Assembly: GCA_902362865.1 (NCBI GenBank)
Contig: CABIYE010000009.1
Coordinates: forward strand, 1 to 64,000
Length of the DNA: 64,000 bases
Direction of reading: 5' to 3'
Source of the DNA: Clostridiaceae bacterium
GTDB lineage: Bacteria; Bacillota; Clostridia; Lachnospirales; Lachnospiraceae
The translations under genes were made by a program, and so were the position numbers. Below, one piece after another: positions 24,799 to 34,025 of the stretch. The first letter of the stretch is position 1. Every line of letters begins with the position of its first letter. The notes under the pieces are model-generated. The model saw only the letters and a program-made list of their open reading frames with translations, did no database searches and was not told the DNA's origin.

Positions 24799-25107
24799 AT
24801 GTCACAGTATGTGTATAAAATTATCATGTACGTTCCTATTGGACAACGAAAAGGAAGTATGGTGGTAAATACCGTAGGAGATAAGATTGAGGGCAGAATG
24901 GAGATATTAGGCCATTCGGAGCCGTTCGGCGGCGTAATTGACGCAGAAGGAAATTGCTATATTGAAGGACGGTTTCACACATTGATGAACGAGATTCCGT
25001 TTATTGCACGGGGCACTGTCCGGGAAGACCAATTACATCTGCTGATACAAAGAGAACAGGATACATATGAGATTTTTGGCGATGCCTGTGCTGGTGGAAA
25101 GGAGTAA
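24799..25107 (+). CDS. Small hypothetical protein upstream of the MMPL exporter
   Basis: A 102-residue protein starting MSQYVYKIIMYVPIGQRKGS, with GGAGG ten bases upstream. It is beta-rich (GRMEILGHSEPFGGVIDAEG, then LMNEIPFIARGTVREDQLHLL) with no signal peptide or helix. It overlaps the beginning of the longer exporter frame but not the chosen exporter start. It belongs to the TetR-controlled operon. I do not recognise the family; a small beta-barrel or ligand-binding role is possible. Confidence 0.65.
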   Translation: MSQYVYKIIMYVPIGQRKGSMVVNTVGDKIEGRMEILGHSEPFGGVIDAEGNCYIEGRFHTLMNEIPFIARGTVREDQLHLLIQREQDTYEIFGDACAGGKE

Positions 25108-25111
25108 AAAT

Positions 25112-27193
25112 ATGCATAAATTTTATACAGGCGTTGTAAAATACCGCAGGGCAATTATGGTTTTTTTTGTGGTTTCTGCAATCATCTGCCTGTTTTTGTC
25201 TGATTTTGTTGAGGTTAATTATGATATGAATGATTACCTGCCTCAGGATTCTGCATCGACAATAGCTCTGGATGTGATGGAGACAGAGTTTGATGGAGGA
25301 ATTCCCAATGCACGTGTTATGGTAAATGACGTGTCGATACCGCAGGCTCTGGAGTATAAAGAAGAGTTAAAGCAAATTGACGGAGTGCAGGATGTTACCT
25401 GGCTGAATGATACGCTGGATATTTCCATACCAATCGAAACGCAGGATGCAGATACGGTGGAGACATATTATAAGGATGGCACGGCGCTATTTACGGTAAC
25501 GATAGAGGAAGAGAAGCGGGTGGAGGCAGTGGACGCAATCCGGGAATTAATCGGGGATGAAAATTCCATGACAGGAAGTGCGGTGTCGACTGCAACGGCA
25601 ACTACAAATACAGTATCAGAAATCAGAAAAATTGCTCTTATTGCCGTGCTTTTTGTGCTTTTTGTGTTACTGCTTACTACAAATTCCTGGATAGAGCCGG
25701 TGCTGATTATGGTCGGGCTGGGTATTGCGATTCTCATTAATAACGGGACAAATCTAATCTTTGGAGAGATTTCTTTTGTTACCAACGCGGCGGGCAGTAT
25801 CTTGCAGTTGGCGGTTTCTCTGGATTATTCCGTATTTTTGATTCACAGATTTGAAGAATGCCACAAAGAATATCTTAATGCAGAGGAGGCCATGGTGCAG
25901 GCTTTATGCAAATCCACAAGTTCGATTCTGTCCAGTGGGCTGACGACTGTAATTGGCTTTCTGGCATTGTGTTTGATGCAGTTTTTGCTGGGACCTGATC
26001 TGGGATTGGTTTTGGCAAAAGGAGTTGCCCTCAGTCTGATTACGGTATTTATTTTTATGCCGGCTTTCATCCTTACCACTTATAAAGGATTGGACAGAAC
26101 GCGGCATAGACCTTTTTTGCCGGATTTTCACAGGTTTGGACGGGGAGTGTGCAGGCTGATGATTTCGTTTGTCTGCGTTTTTGCAGTGTTGGTTGTACCG
26201 GCTTATCTGGCGTCAAATTCTAATAGTTATTATTATGGTTCCAGCCATATGTTTGGGGAAGAGACGAAGATGGGTTCAGATATTAAAAAAGTAGAAGCGG
26301 TATTTGGCGAAAGCGATACCTATGTATTGCTGGTGCCGAAGGGAAATACTTCTGTGGAAAAAGAACTTTCCAATGAACTACACACGGTGCCACAGGTCAC
26401 CAGTATTATTTCTTATGTGGATATGGCAGGAGCAGAAATCCCCAGGGATTTTCTGGATGAAGATACACTTTCCCTGCTGGAATCAGAACATTACAGTCGT
26501 ATGGTAATTACTGTGGATGCAGACTATGAAGGAGAAGAAACCTTTGCGTTAGTAGAAACGATTCGGGGGATTGCAAAGGAGTATTATCCGGATACTTATT
26601 ATCTGGCGGGGGAAGGCGTCAGTACTTATGATTTAATGGATACCGTAACAGCAGATATGGTGAAGGTCAACGCTGTGGCGATTATTGCCGTATTGCTGGT
26701 ATTGATGCTGCTTCTGAAGTCGGTTCCGTTGTCAATTATTTTGGTTTTAAGTATTGAAACAGCAATTTGGCTGAATCTTTCGGTACCTTATATGTTAGGA
26801 ACAAAAGTATTTTACATTGCCTATCTAATCATAAGTTCCGTTCAATTGGGGGCGACTGTGGATTACGCGATTTTGTTCTCCGATCGTTACCGGGAGTTCC
26901 GGGAGAGCTATCCGAAAAAGAAGGCAGTAACGGAGACTGTGGCTTCCGTAATCGTTTCCGTTATGACTTCAGGAAGTGTACTGACAGTAGTTGGATTCTT
27001 GCTGGGATATCTGTCATCGAATCAACTGTTAGCCCAGCTTGGCAAGTTCCTGGGAGTAGGGGCGATCTGCTCGTTATTGATTGTGCTATTTGTTTTGCCG
27101 GGATTCCTGTACTTATTTGACCGGCTGTTTATCAAAAAAACCGTAGGAGACAAGAAAAAGAGTGAAGGAGGAGTCAAAAATGAGCAAAAATAA
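25112..27193 (+). CDS. MMPL/RND family exporter
   Basis: A 693-residue membrane protein with two MMPL halves. Each half has one leading helix (RRAIMVFFVVSAIICLFL; MISFVCVFAVLVVPAYL), an extracellular porter domain of about 130 residues and five further helices. The charged motif QLAVSLDYSVFLIHRF (about residue 233) and QLGATVDYAILFSDRY (about 590) carry the Asp of the proton relay. AAAGGAG precedes the ATG at 25112. It exports lipids or hydrophobic compounds using proton force. The next gene encodes a secreted repeat protein that probably works with it. Confidence 0.9.
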   Translation: MHKFYTGVVKYRRAIMVFFVVSAIICLFLSDFVEVNYDMNDYLPQDSASTIALDVMETEFDGGIPNARVMVNDVSIPQALEYKEELKQIDGVQDVTWLNDTLDISIPIETQDADTVETYYKDGTALFTVTIEEEKRVEAVDAIRELIGDENSMTGSAVSTATATTNTVSEIRKIALIAVLFVLFVLLLTTNSWIEPVLIMVGLGIAILINNGTNLIFGEISFVTNAAGSILQLAVSLDYSVFLIHRFEECHKEYLNAEEAMVQALCKSTSSILSSGLTTVIGFLALCLMQFLLGPDLGLVLAKGVALSLITVFIFMPAFILTTYKGLDRTRHRPFLPDFHRFGRGVCRLMISFVCVFAVLVVPAYLASNSNSYYYGSSHMFGEETKMGSDIKKVEAVFGESDTYVLLVPKGNTSVEKELSNELHTVPQVTSIISYVDMAGAEIPRDFLDEDTLSLLESEHYSRMVITVDADYEGEETFALVETIRGIAKEYYPDTYYLAGEGVSTYDLMDTVTADMVKVNAVAIIAVLLVLMLLLKSVPLSIILVLSIETAIWLNLSVPYMLGTKVFYIAYLIISSVQLGATVDYAILFSDRYREFRESYPKKKAVTETVASVIVSVMTSGSVLTVVGFLLGYLSSNQLLAQLGKFLGVGAICSLLIVLFVLPGFLYLFDRLFIKKTVGDKKKSEGGVKNEQK

Positions 27194-29285
27194 AAAATAT
27201 AAAAAGATAATGGCAGTAACAATGTGCGGCGCTTTGGCAGCAGGGATGGTTCTTTCGGTTTATGCGGATGAAGCGGCGGTTAAAGATGAAAATGTTTATG
27301 TGAATCTGAACGGGGATGGAAGTGTGGCAGACGTATATGTTGTGAATGAATATATGCTGGATGCGGACACCGATATTGTGGATTATGGAGAGTATTCTTC
27401 TGTAGAGAATTTAAGTTCAGAGGAGGAAATCATAAAAAAAGGAGACAAGGTTACTGTCGAGGCAGATCAGGGTAAATTTATTTATCAGGGAAGTCTGGAA
27501 AATGCAGTGTTACCGTGGATTATCAGCATTTCTTATACATTGGATGGGAAAAAAGTGACTGCAGAAGAATTGGCGGGAGCAGATGGAAAATTGGAGATTC
27601 ATGTGGATATAAAGGAAAATCCGGATTCTGACGATACATTTTTCGACAATTATCTCATGCAGGCAACGGTGACTTTAAATACAGATTATTGCAGTGACAT
27701 TATTGCGGATGGGGCGACACAGGCAAATGTAGGTACAGACAGGCAGCTCCTTTACAATATTATGGCCGGGCAGGAAAAAGAGTTTACGATAAAGGCAGAT
27801 GTGACAGACTTTGAGATGACGGCGATTTCTTTTCAGGCTGTGCCCATGTCCTTTGCTATTGACAGTGATGCTATTGATAAAGAAGGCCTTGCCGAAAAAA
27901 CAGATGAAATAAAGGATGCTGCAGAGGCGTTTGATGACGGAGCGAAGGCGCTGGATGACGGGACCGGAAAACTTTTGGGCGGAGCAGCAGAATTGAAGAA
28001 GGGGACGGACGAACTTTTTAGCGGAACCTTAGTATTGGAACGGGGATTCGGAAGTCTGACAGAGGGAAGCACAGCATTAAAAACAGGAACAGAAGAACTT
28101 TCCGGCAGCCTGGAGCAGATGCAGCAGGGAGCAGGTGAGCTGAAAAGTGGATTAAATGCCCTGACAGCGAATTCACCGGAATTGACAGAAGGATCGGCAG
28201 AAGTAAAAGCAGCGTTGCAGCAGATTCAGTCCAGTCTGAACAGCATTGAGACGGGGACAGAACAGATGCAGGTATTGTTGGATAGCTCCGCACAGATTCT
28301 GGCAGGTATTGAGCAGGCAGAAGCAGGGGCAGGGCAGGTCGCCGGCGGACTGGGAGTGATACAAGGCAGTTATGGTAATGTAAATGATTTAAAAACGGCA
28401 AACAGTAATGCGGCGGCATATCTGAACGGGCTTGTGGATCAGGTGAATGTTGTCCTGGGAAGCCTTCCCGGTGAAACTGTGGAACAGATTGCGGCAATGG
28501 GAGGTATAGATATCAATGGAACAATCAGTACCGTATCCGGTATTGCGGCGCTGTTAGAGCAGGACAACGATGCACTTGGTAATTTCCAGGGTGGAGTGGA
28601 TCAGGCGGCGGCAGGAGCATCGGAAGTAAATGCCGGGCTGGCAACATTAAGTTCCCAGTATAAGCAGTTTGACGAACAGGTGCAGAGTCTGCCGGTTATC
28701 CTGGAAAGTATGGTGACGGATGAGATGCAGCCATTAAAAGATGCAATCAATCAGCTTACGAAAGAATACGAAAGTCTGGATACAGGACTTAACAGCTACA
28801 TGGAAGGAGTGTCCGGCATTCAATCCAGTTATGATACCTTGAATGCTGCGTTAGGCCAGGCGGCGGCAGGAGCAGACGCACTGGCAGAAGGGGCAGGAAA
28901 TCTGGCAGCAGGAAACGTCAGCCTTTCTTCAGGAGCATCGGGATTAATCGTCGGCACGCAGAAACTGCAGGCAGGTGCGAGTGAGGTTGTGGATGGATTG
29001 TCGGAACTAAAGGATGGTACAGGAGAACTTCTGGATGGAACCGGAGAATTCTCCGAGCAGGTTTCCGGCATAGACGAAAAGATAGAGGAAGAAATTGATA
29101 AAGCGGTTGAAGAAATTGCGGGTGGTGATTTTGAAGCGGTTTCCTTTGTTTCTGAAAAAAATAAAAATATAGGGCTGGTGCAGTTTGTGATGCAGACAGA
29201 AGCAATCAGCGTCCCGGAGGAGACGGAAGAGGAGCCTGCAGAGAAAGAGGAAAGTGTTTGGGACAAAATTAAGAACCTGTTTTAA
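27180..29285 (+). CDS. Secreted heptad-repeat protein (YhgE/Pip-like) partner of the MMPL exporter
   Basis: A 701-residue secreted protein. Residues 1-28 form a signal peptide (basic start, then IMAVTMCGALAAGMVLSVYA). A beta-rich domain follows to about residue 215. The rest is a long run of repeats of the type GAxxLxxGxxxL (for example AKALDDGTGKLLGGAAELKK), as in the YhgE/Pip family, which form extended helical rods. The acidic C-terminus ends WDKIKNLF without a membrane anchor. The ATG at 27180 has GGAGG upstream and lies in the last bases of the exporter gene, so the two are translationally coupled. Confidence 0.8.
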   Translation: MSKNKKYKKIMAVTMCGALAAGMVLSVYADEAAVKDENVYVNLNGDGSVADVYVVNEYMLDADTDIVDYGEYSSVENLSSEEEIIKKGDKVTVEADQGKFIYQGSLENAVLPWIISISYTLDGKKVTAEELAGADGKLEIHVDIKENPDSDDTFFDNYLMQATVTLNTDYCSDIIADGATQANVGTDRQLLYNIMAGQEKEFTIKADVTDFEMTAISFQAVPMSFAIDSDAIDKEGLAEKTDEIKDAAEAFDDGAKALDDGTGKLLGGAAELKKGTDELFSGTLVLERGFGSLTEGSTALKTGTEELSGSLEQMQQGAGELKSGLNALTANSPELTEGSAEVKAALQQIQSSLNSIETGTEQMQVLLDSSAQILAGIEQAEAGAGQVAGGLGVIQGSYGNVNDLKTANSNAAAYLNGLVDQVNVVLGSLPGETVEQIAAMGGIDINGTISTVSGIAALLEQDNDALGNFQGGVDQAAAGASEVNAGLATLSSQYKQFDEQVQSLPVILESMVTDEMQPLKDAINQLTKEYESLDTGLNSYMEGVSGIQSSYDTLNAALGQAAAGADALAEGAGNLAAGNVSLSSGASGLIVGTQKLQAGASEVVDGLSELKDGTGELLDGTGEFSEQVSGIDEKIEEEIDKAVEEIAGGDFEAVSFVSEKNKNIGLVQFVMQTEAISVPEETEEEPAEKEESVWDKIKNLF

Positions 29286-29290
29286 GAGGC

Positions 29291-29319
29291 TTTACACTGT
29301 TCGACGAAATCACTATAAT
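29291..29319 (+). promoter_or_regulatory. Promoter of the two-component/ABC operon
   Basis: TTTACA (29291-29296) and TATAAT (29314-29319), 17 bases apart, very similar over its whole length to the acylphosphatase promoter at 23639-23667. Confidence 0.65.
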
Positions 29320-29354
29320 AAATAGAAGAAAACAAGATGTCGGACAGGTGAAAA

Positions 29355-30014
29355 ATGGGTTTGAAAAAAATATTGATTATTGATGATGATTTATATATTG
29401 GCAATATGCTGGAAGAGATACTTACCAGGGAGGGCTACAGTGTTTCCCGCGCTTATTCAGGGACGGAAGCATTGCTTGCCCTTTCCCGGGCAAAGCCGGA
29501 TCTTGTACTGCTTGACCTGATGCTGCCGGGGCTGAATGGAGAAGAGGTTCTTCCGCATATAAAAGGAATTCCTGTTATTGTAGTGAGCGCAAAGGTAGAT
29601 ATTGACCATAAAGTAGAGGTGCTGCTTGGAGGTGCCGTTGATTACGTGACGAAGCCGTTTAACACGAAAGAGCTTCTGGCGCGTATTGCGGTGCAGCTTC
29701 GTACTGCGGCGCCTTTTTTTAGTTCAACTTTAACATTTGATGGTCTGACTCTGGATATGGATACCCACATGGTTGCGTTTGAGACAACCGAGATTAAGCT
29801 GACGAGAACGGAGTTTGCAATTTTAAAACTACTGATGCAAAATCCCTCGCAGGTTATTACGAAATCACAGATCCTGGAGCGAATCAGTGAAAATACTCCG
29901 GATTGCACGGAAAATTCCCTGAAAATGCATATCAGCAATCTGCGCAGAAAGCTTCGGGAAGTAAGCGGCAGGGATTACATAGAGGCTGTATGGGGAATTG
30001 GATTCAAACTTTAA
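29355..30014 (+). CDS. OmpR family response regulator
   Basis: A 219-residue response regulator. The receiver has the acidic pair DDD (about 11-13), phosphoryl-acceptor Asp in LVLLDLMLPG (about residue 53), Ser in IVVSAK and Lys in YVTKPFN. The C-terminal winged HTH (KLTRTEFAILKLLMQNPSQV, then SLKMHISNLRRKLR) is of the OmpR/PhoB type. Downstream genes encode an ABC transporter and then a kinase, a layout typical of peptide-antibiotic sensing and detoxification modules. It probably activates its own operon. Confidence 0.9.
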   Translation: MGLKKILIIDDDLYIGNMLEEILTREGYSVSRAYSGTEALLALSRAKPDLVLLDLMLPGLNGEEVLPHIKGIPVIVVSAKVDIDHKVEVLLGGAVDYVTKPFNTKELLARIAVQLRTAAPFFSSTLTFDGLTLDMDTHMVAFETTEIKLTRTEFAILKLLMQNPSQVITKSQILERISENTPDCTENSLKMHISNLRRKLREVSGRDYIEAVWGIGFKL

Positions 30015-30090
30015 GAAATCTTTACGTTTTTCTTTACTGGTTCCTTTACGATTATCCGATAGAATATCAGCAATAAGGAGGTTGATATTT

Positions 30091-31005
30091 ATGGATTATA
30101 TTTTGAGAACGAATGATTTGAGTAAAAGCTACAGGGATTTCAAGGCGTTAGACGGGTTGTCTATGAATGTCCCGCGGGGCGCAATTTACGGATTTGTAGG
30201 CAAGAACGGAGCAGGAAAGACGACGTTGATTCGTCTGATCTGCGGGCTGCAGGAGCCTACATCGGGAAGTTACACATTGTATGGAAGAGAAAATGCAGAC
30301 AGGGAGATGAGAAAGTCGCGCAGAAGAATGGGGGCTGTTGTGGAGACGCCGTCTATTTATCTGGATATGACGGCAGAAGATAATCTGAGGCAGCAGTACC
30401 GTATTCTGGGGCTTCCGTCTTTTGACGGGTTGGAAGATGTCTTGAAGCTGGTGGGGCTTGAAAATACAGGAAAAAAGAAAGCGAAGCACTTTTCCCTGGG
30501 TATGCGCCAGAGACTGGGAATTGCCATAGCACTTGTTGGTGATCCGGATTTTCTTGTGCTGGATGAGCCTGTAAATGGTCTTGATCCACAGGGAATTATT
30601 GAGATACGGGAGCTGATTTTACGGCTGAATCATGAGCGGCAGATTACGGTTCTTATTTCCAGCCATATTCTGGATGAATTGTCCAGGCTTGCGACCCATT
30701 ACGGATTTATTGACAGCGGGCGTATTGTCAGGGAATTAAGCGCAGAGGAGTTAGAGGCGGCATGCAGGAAATGTATCCGCATAGAAGTAAGCAATACCGG
30801 GACGCTGGCCTGTGTGCTTGACGAAATGAAGTTGGATTACAAGATTCTTACGGACACAGAGGCATATGTGTACGCAAAGGTAAATGTGACGGAGCTGGTG
30901 CTTGCACTTGCAGAGCGTGACTGTGAGGTATTCTCTGTGCAGGAGAAAGAGGAAAGCCTGGAAAGCTATTATGTCAGTCTGGTAGGAGGTGGAAAGAATG
31001 AGTAA
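30091..31005 (+). CDS. ABC transporter ATP-binding protein (BcrA-like)
   Basis: A 304-residue ATPase. Walker A GKNGAGKTTLIRLI (about 39-52), signature FSLGMRQRLGIAIAL (about 132-146) with the degenerate SLGMRQ form of the BcrA/CcmA group, Walker B FLVLDEPVNGLDP and switch His in ISSHILDELS. The C-terminal 80 residues form the extra domain of antibiotic-efflux ATPases. The ATG at 30091 follows AAGGAGG; earlier in-frame codons lie in the response-regulator end and are unlikely starts. Together with the next gene it exports or removes a membrane-active compound. Confidence 0.88.
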   Translation: MDYILRTNDLSKSYRDFKALDGLSMNVPRGAIYGFVGKNGAGKTTLIRLICGLQEPTSGSYTLYGRENADREMRKSRRRMGAVVETPSIYLDMTAEDNLRQQYRILGLPSFDGLEDVLKLVGLENTGKKKAKHFSLGMRQRLGIAIALVGDPDFLVLDEPVNGLDPQGIIEIRELILRLNHERQITVLISSHILDELSRLATHYGFIDSGRIVRELSAEELEAACRKCIRIEVSNTGTLACVLDEMKLDYKILTDTEAYVYAKVNVTELVLALAERDCEVFSVQEKEESLESYYVSLVGGGKNE

Positions 31006-31858
31006 ATTATTATCTGCCGAATTTGTGAGATTGTGTAAAAGCTTTGTTTTTAAATTAGGGATATTGTTTTCGGCCGGCTCAGGCGTATTTATGGTTCTGA
31101 TGCGATGGGCGGATGTAAGAAAAAATGCGGATGAATATGCGCAGCTGAGTGTGGAATATAGCAATACAGACGCTTTGATTTTTGTAGGAGGGCTTTATCT
31201 TATTTTTGCGGCTGCTGTGGTGGTCGGACTTTTTGTGGGAACGGAATATTCGGATGGAACCATTCGCAACAAGCTGTCGGCAGGACACGCGCGAAGGGAT
31301 ATTTATCTGTCAAAGCTTATCGTCTGTGCCGCTGCAGACGTTGTGATATATGTAGTGTATATCCTGGTAGTCCTGGGATTGGGGCAGATTCTGCTTGGCG
31401 GAACGACATTTCATGTGAAAGAGATTCTTGTTTTCGGGGCGGCAGGTATTACCGCCATGCTGGCAATGACTGCTTTGCTTTTACTGTTCTCTATGTCAAT
31501 TCAAAGTAAAGCATCGGGTTCCGTTGTCTGCCTGCTTTCTGCCATTATTTTGCTTTTTGCAGCGCTTATCATCTATCAGCGCCTGGAAGCCCCGGAATAT
31601 TACGAAGCCTATTCTTATGTTGATGAAGAAACGGGCGAGACTATAGAAGTAGAAAGGGAGAAAAATGACCGATATTTGTCAGGAAGGAAGAGAGAGGTTT
31701 ATGAATTTTTGTATAATTTTCTTCCGGTTTCTCAATTATACCAGATTGCAATGAATGAGCCGGACAATTTGAAGCTGATGGTAGTATATGATTTTGTAAT
31801 TGTTGTAATTACAACAGGTGTGGGGATTGCGATTTTTAAGAAAAAGAATATCAAATAG
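30998..31858 (+). CDS. ABC-2 type permease
   Basis: A 286-residue membrane protein overlapping the ATPase by a few bases. It has about six helices, for example VFKLGILFSAGSGVFMVLM near the start, LIFVGGLYLIFAAAVVVGLF, VVIYVVYILVVLGLGQILLG and a final FVIVVITTGVGIAIF. It contains the GTEYSDGTIRNKLSAGH segment common in ABC-2 permeases (about residues 83-99). An acidic extracellular loop lies at about 200-225. It pairs with the preceding ATPase; a bacitracin- or lantibiotic-like substrate is plausible from the operon type but not shown. Confidence 0.82.
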   Translation: MSKLLSAEFVRLCKSFVFKLGILFSAGSGVFMVLMRWADVRKNADEYAQLSVEYSNTDALIFVGGLYLIFAAAVVVGLFVGTEYSDGTIRNKLSAGHARRDIYLSKLIVCAAADVVIYVVYILVVLGLGQILLGGTTFHVKEILVFGAAGITAMLAMTALLLLFSMSIQSKASGSVVCLLSAIILLFAALIIYQRLEAPEYYEAYSYVDEETGETIEVEREKNDRYLSGRKREVYEFLYNFLPVSQLYQIAMNEPDNLKLMVVYDFVIVVITTGVGIAIFKKKNIK

Positions 31859-31867
31859 GAGATTACT

Positions 31868-32752
31868 ATGGAAATGTGGTTGTGCGCCGTCATTGGCATT
31901 TTGGTTTTGAAAATCTATTTATTGCGAAAAAGTGTAAGGGAAATAGAAGATGGATTTGTAGAAAGGCTCACAACCGACACAAATACGCTGATTGATATTT
32001 CCAGCCATGATAAGGCAGTGAAGGATCTGGCAAATACAATCAATGGACAGCTTAGACAGCTAAGAGAAGAACGGCACCGTTTCTGTCAGGGTGACAGGGA
32101 GCTTAAGGACGCAGTGACAAATATTTCTCATGACCTGCGGACTCCGTTGACTGCTATCTGTGGTTATCTGGATCTGCTGGAGCAGGAAGAAAAGTCGGAG
32201 GCAGCGGAGCGTTATACGGAGATCATTCGGAACCGGACAGAGCTTCTAAAGCAGTTGACAGAAGAACTGTTTCGATATTCGATTGTTTTAGCTGATGAAA
32301 ATGACAGAGCAAGAGAGCCTGTCGTGCTGAATCATGTACTGGAAGAGAGTATTGCAGCATTCTATACTTCTTTTCGTGAAAGAGGAATCCAGCCGGACAT
32401 CCGGCTTCCAAAACAGCCGGTAGTCCGGATGCTGGATCCAGTTACTCTGCCCCGTGTATTTTCAAACCTCCTCCATAATGCCATGAAATACAGTGATGGA
32501 GATTTGCAGATCACATTAACGCAGGACGGAGAGATTACTTTCATTAACCAGGCATCCTCGTTAAATGAAGTGCAGGTTGGCAGATTGTTTGACCGATTCT
32601 ATACGGTGGAAACTGCCAGGAAATCCACAGGACTGGGGCTTGCGATTGCCCGGCGCCTGGTGGGGCAGATGGGTGGCAGTATATCTGCTGAATATAAAGA
32701 TGGTAAATTGTGTATCCGTATTCTTTTCCCTGCTATTTATAAAATTCAATGA
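31868..32752 (+). CDS. Sensor histidine kinase with short membrane anchor
   Basis: A 294-residue kinase. A single N-terminal helix (WLCAVIGILVLKIYLL) anchors it, with no extracellular sensor domain, as in intramembrane-sensing kinases. The HisKA box reads NISHDLRTPLTAICGYLDLL with the phospho-His at about residue 96. The ATPase domain has NLLHNAMKYS (N-box), a degenerate G1 region and STGLGLAIARRLV (G2). It presumably senses through the ABC transporter and phosphorylates the response regulator at the start of the operon. Its last 20 bases overlap the convergent aroC gene. Confidence 0.88.
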   Translation: MEMWLCAVIGILVLKIYLLRKSVREIEDGFVERLTTDTNTLIDISSHDKAVKDLANTINGQLRQLREERHRFCQGDRELKDAVTNISHDLRTPLTAICGYLDLLEQEEKSEAAERYTEIIRNRTELLKQLTEELFRYSIVLADENDRAREPVVLNHVLEESIAAFYTSFRERGIQPDIRLPKQPVVRMLDPVTLPRVFSNLLHNAMKYSDGDLQITLTQDGEITFINQASSLNEVQVGRLFDRFYTVETARKSTGLGLAIARRLVGQMGGSISAEYKDGKLCIRILFPAIYKIQ

Positions 32753-33836
32753 TATTTTCAAGCTTTGCTGACATATTAATAAGTAGCATATCAATTAAGG
32801 TTAGTGCAGCCATGGATTCGACAACTACAACGGCTCTCGGCACAATCACCGGGTCGTGGCGGCCATGGATAGAAAGCTCTATCTCATCACCGGAGGTGTT
32901 GACAGTCTGCTGTACTCTGGAGATGGAGGGAGTTGGTTTTACCGCAGCCCGGAGGATAAGGGTACTGCCATCGCTCATTCCGCCCAAAGTCCCGCCGGAA
33001 TGGTTGGTGGCTTTCTGTATGTCATGCCCCCCGGAAGCGGTGCGGAATGGGTCGTTATTGCTGCTTCCGTTTGCAGACGCAGCGTGGAAGCCGTCGCCGA
33101 TTTCTACGCCTTTAACTGCTCCGATGGACATGATGGCTTTGGCAAGATTTGCATCCAGTTTTTCAAAAACGGGTTCGCCGATTCCTACAGGGAGACCTGT
33201 AATCGAACATTCAATAATGCCGCCTGAAGAGTCTTGATTTTTCATGCATTCTTCTAGATATTCTGCAGCCCGGAGAGCGTAAGCTTGATTTGGCATCTGA
33301 AGGCTGTTCTGGGAGATACAGGAGAAATCATATTCGTTTTCTGGGATTACGATATTGCCGATGGCCTTGGTATATGCTCTGACTTCAATACCCAACTGCT
33401 GTAAAATCCGGGAAGCAACAGCACCGGCGGCTACTCTGCCGATGGTCTCACGTCCGGAAGAGCGTCCGCCGCCTCTGTAATCCCGGAAGCCATATTTTTC
33501 AGAGAAGGTATAGTCAGCGTGCCCGGGACGATAGCAATCCTTAATATTGCCGTAATCCCTGGAAATCTGGTCTTCATTTCGAACGATAAGAGAAATGGGA
33601 GTCCCTGTGGTCTTCCCCTCAAAGATACCAGATAGAATCTCGACTTTATCTCCTTCATTCCGTTTTGTAGTATAACGGCTCTGTCCCGGCTTCCTGCGGT
33701 CGAGAAAGCTTTGTATATCTGTTTCACAAAGAGAAAGCCCTGCAGGGCAGCCGTCGATGACAACACCAATTGCGGCTCCGTGGGATTCTCCCCAGGTTGT
33801 AATTTTAAAAAGTGTTCCATAAGTTGAACCTGCCAT
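32733..33836 (-). CDS. aroC: Chorismate synthase
   Basis: A 367-residue enzyme that forms chorismate from 5-enolpyruvylshikimate 3-phosphate using reduced FMN; the last step of the shikimate pathway. Family motifs are TWGESHGAAIGVVIDGCPAG near the start, YRGGGRSSGRET (about residues 120-131) and the C-terminal HDPVIVPRAVVVVESMAAL. The start MAGSTYGTLFKIT is preceded by AAGGAG. The gene is alone on the minus strand; its end overlaps the histidine kinase gene tail to tail by 20 bases. Confidence 0.95.
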   Translation of the reverse strand: MAGSTYGTLFKITTWGESHGAAIGVVIDGCPAGLSLCETDIQSFLDRRKPGQSRYTTKRNEGDKVEILSGIFEGKTTGTPISLIVRNEDQISRDYGNIKDCYRPGHADYTFSEKYGFRDYRGGGRSSGRETIGRVAAGAVASRILQQLGIEVRAYTKAIGNIVIPENEYDFSCISQNSLQMPNQAYALRAAEYLEECMKNQDSSGGIIECSITGLPVGIGEPVFEKLDANLAKAIMSIGAVKGVEIGDGFHAASANGSSNNDPFRTASGGHDIQKATNHSGGTLGGMSDGSTLILRAAVKPTPSISRVQQTVNTSGDEIELSIHGRHDPVIVPRAVVVVESMAALTLIDMLLINMSAKLENIIEFYK

Positions 33837-34025
33837 AATTTTAGTCTCCTTTCCAATCATGCATACTTCATTATATATGAAAGAAAATGGTTCTGCAATT
33901 TGATTCTGCGGCAGGTTGCTGAAAAAAGTTGAAAAAAAACGAAAATGGTATTTTCTTCTGTACTTTTTATGATAGCCGTATTATAATTACTGCATGTTGA
34001 GAATTTTGTAGAGGAGTATATTTGG

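Noticed and set aside
28000..28360. Long minus-strand open frames inside the YhgE-like repeat gene
   Set aside because: They are shadows caused by repetitive codon use in the repeat protein.
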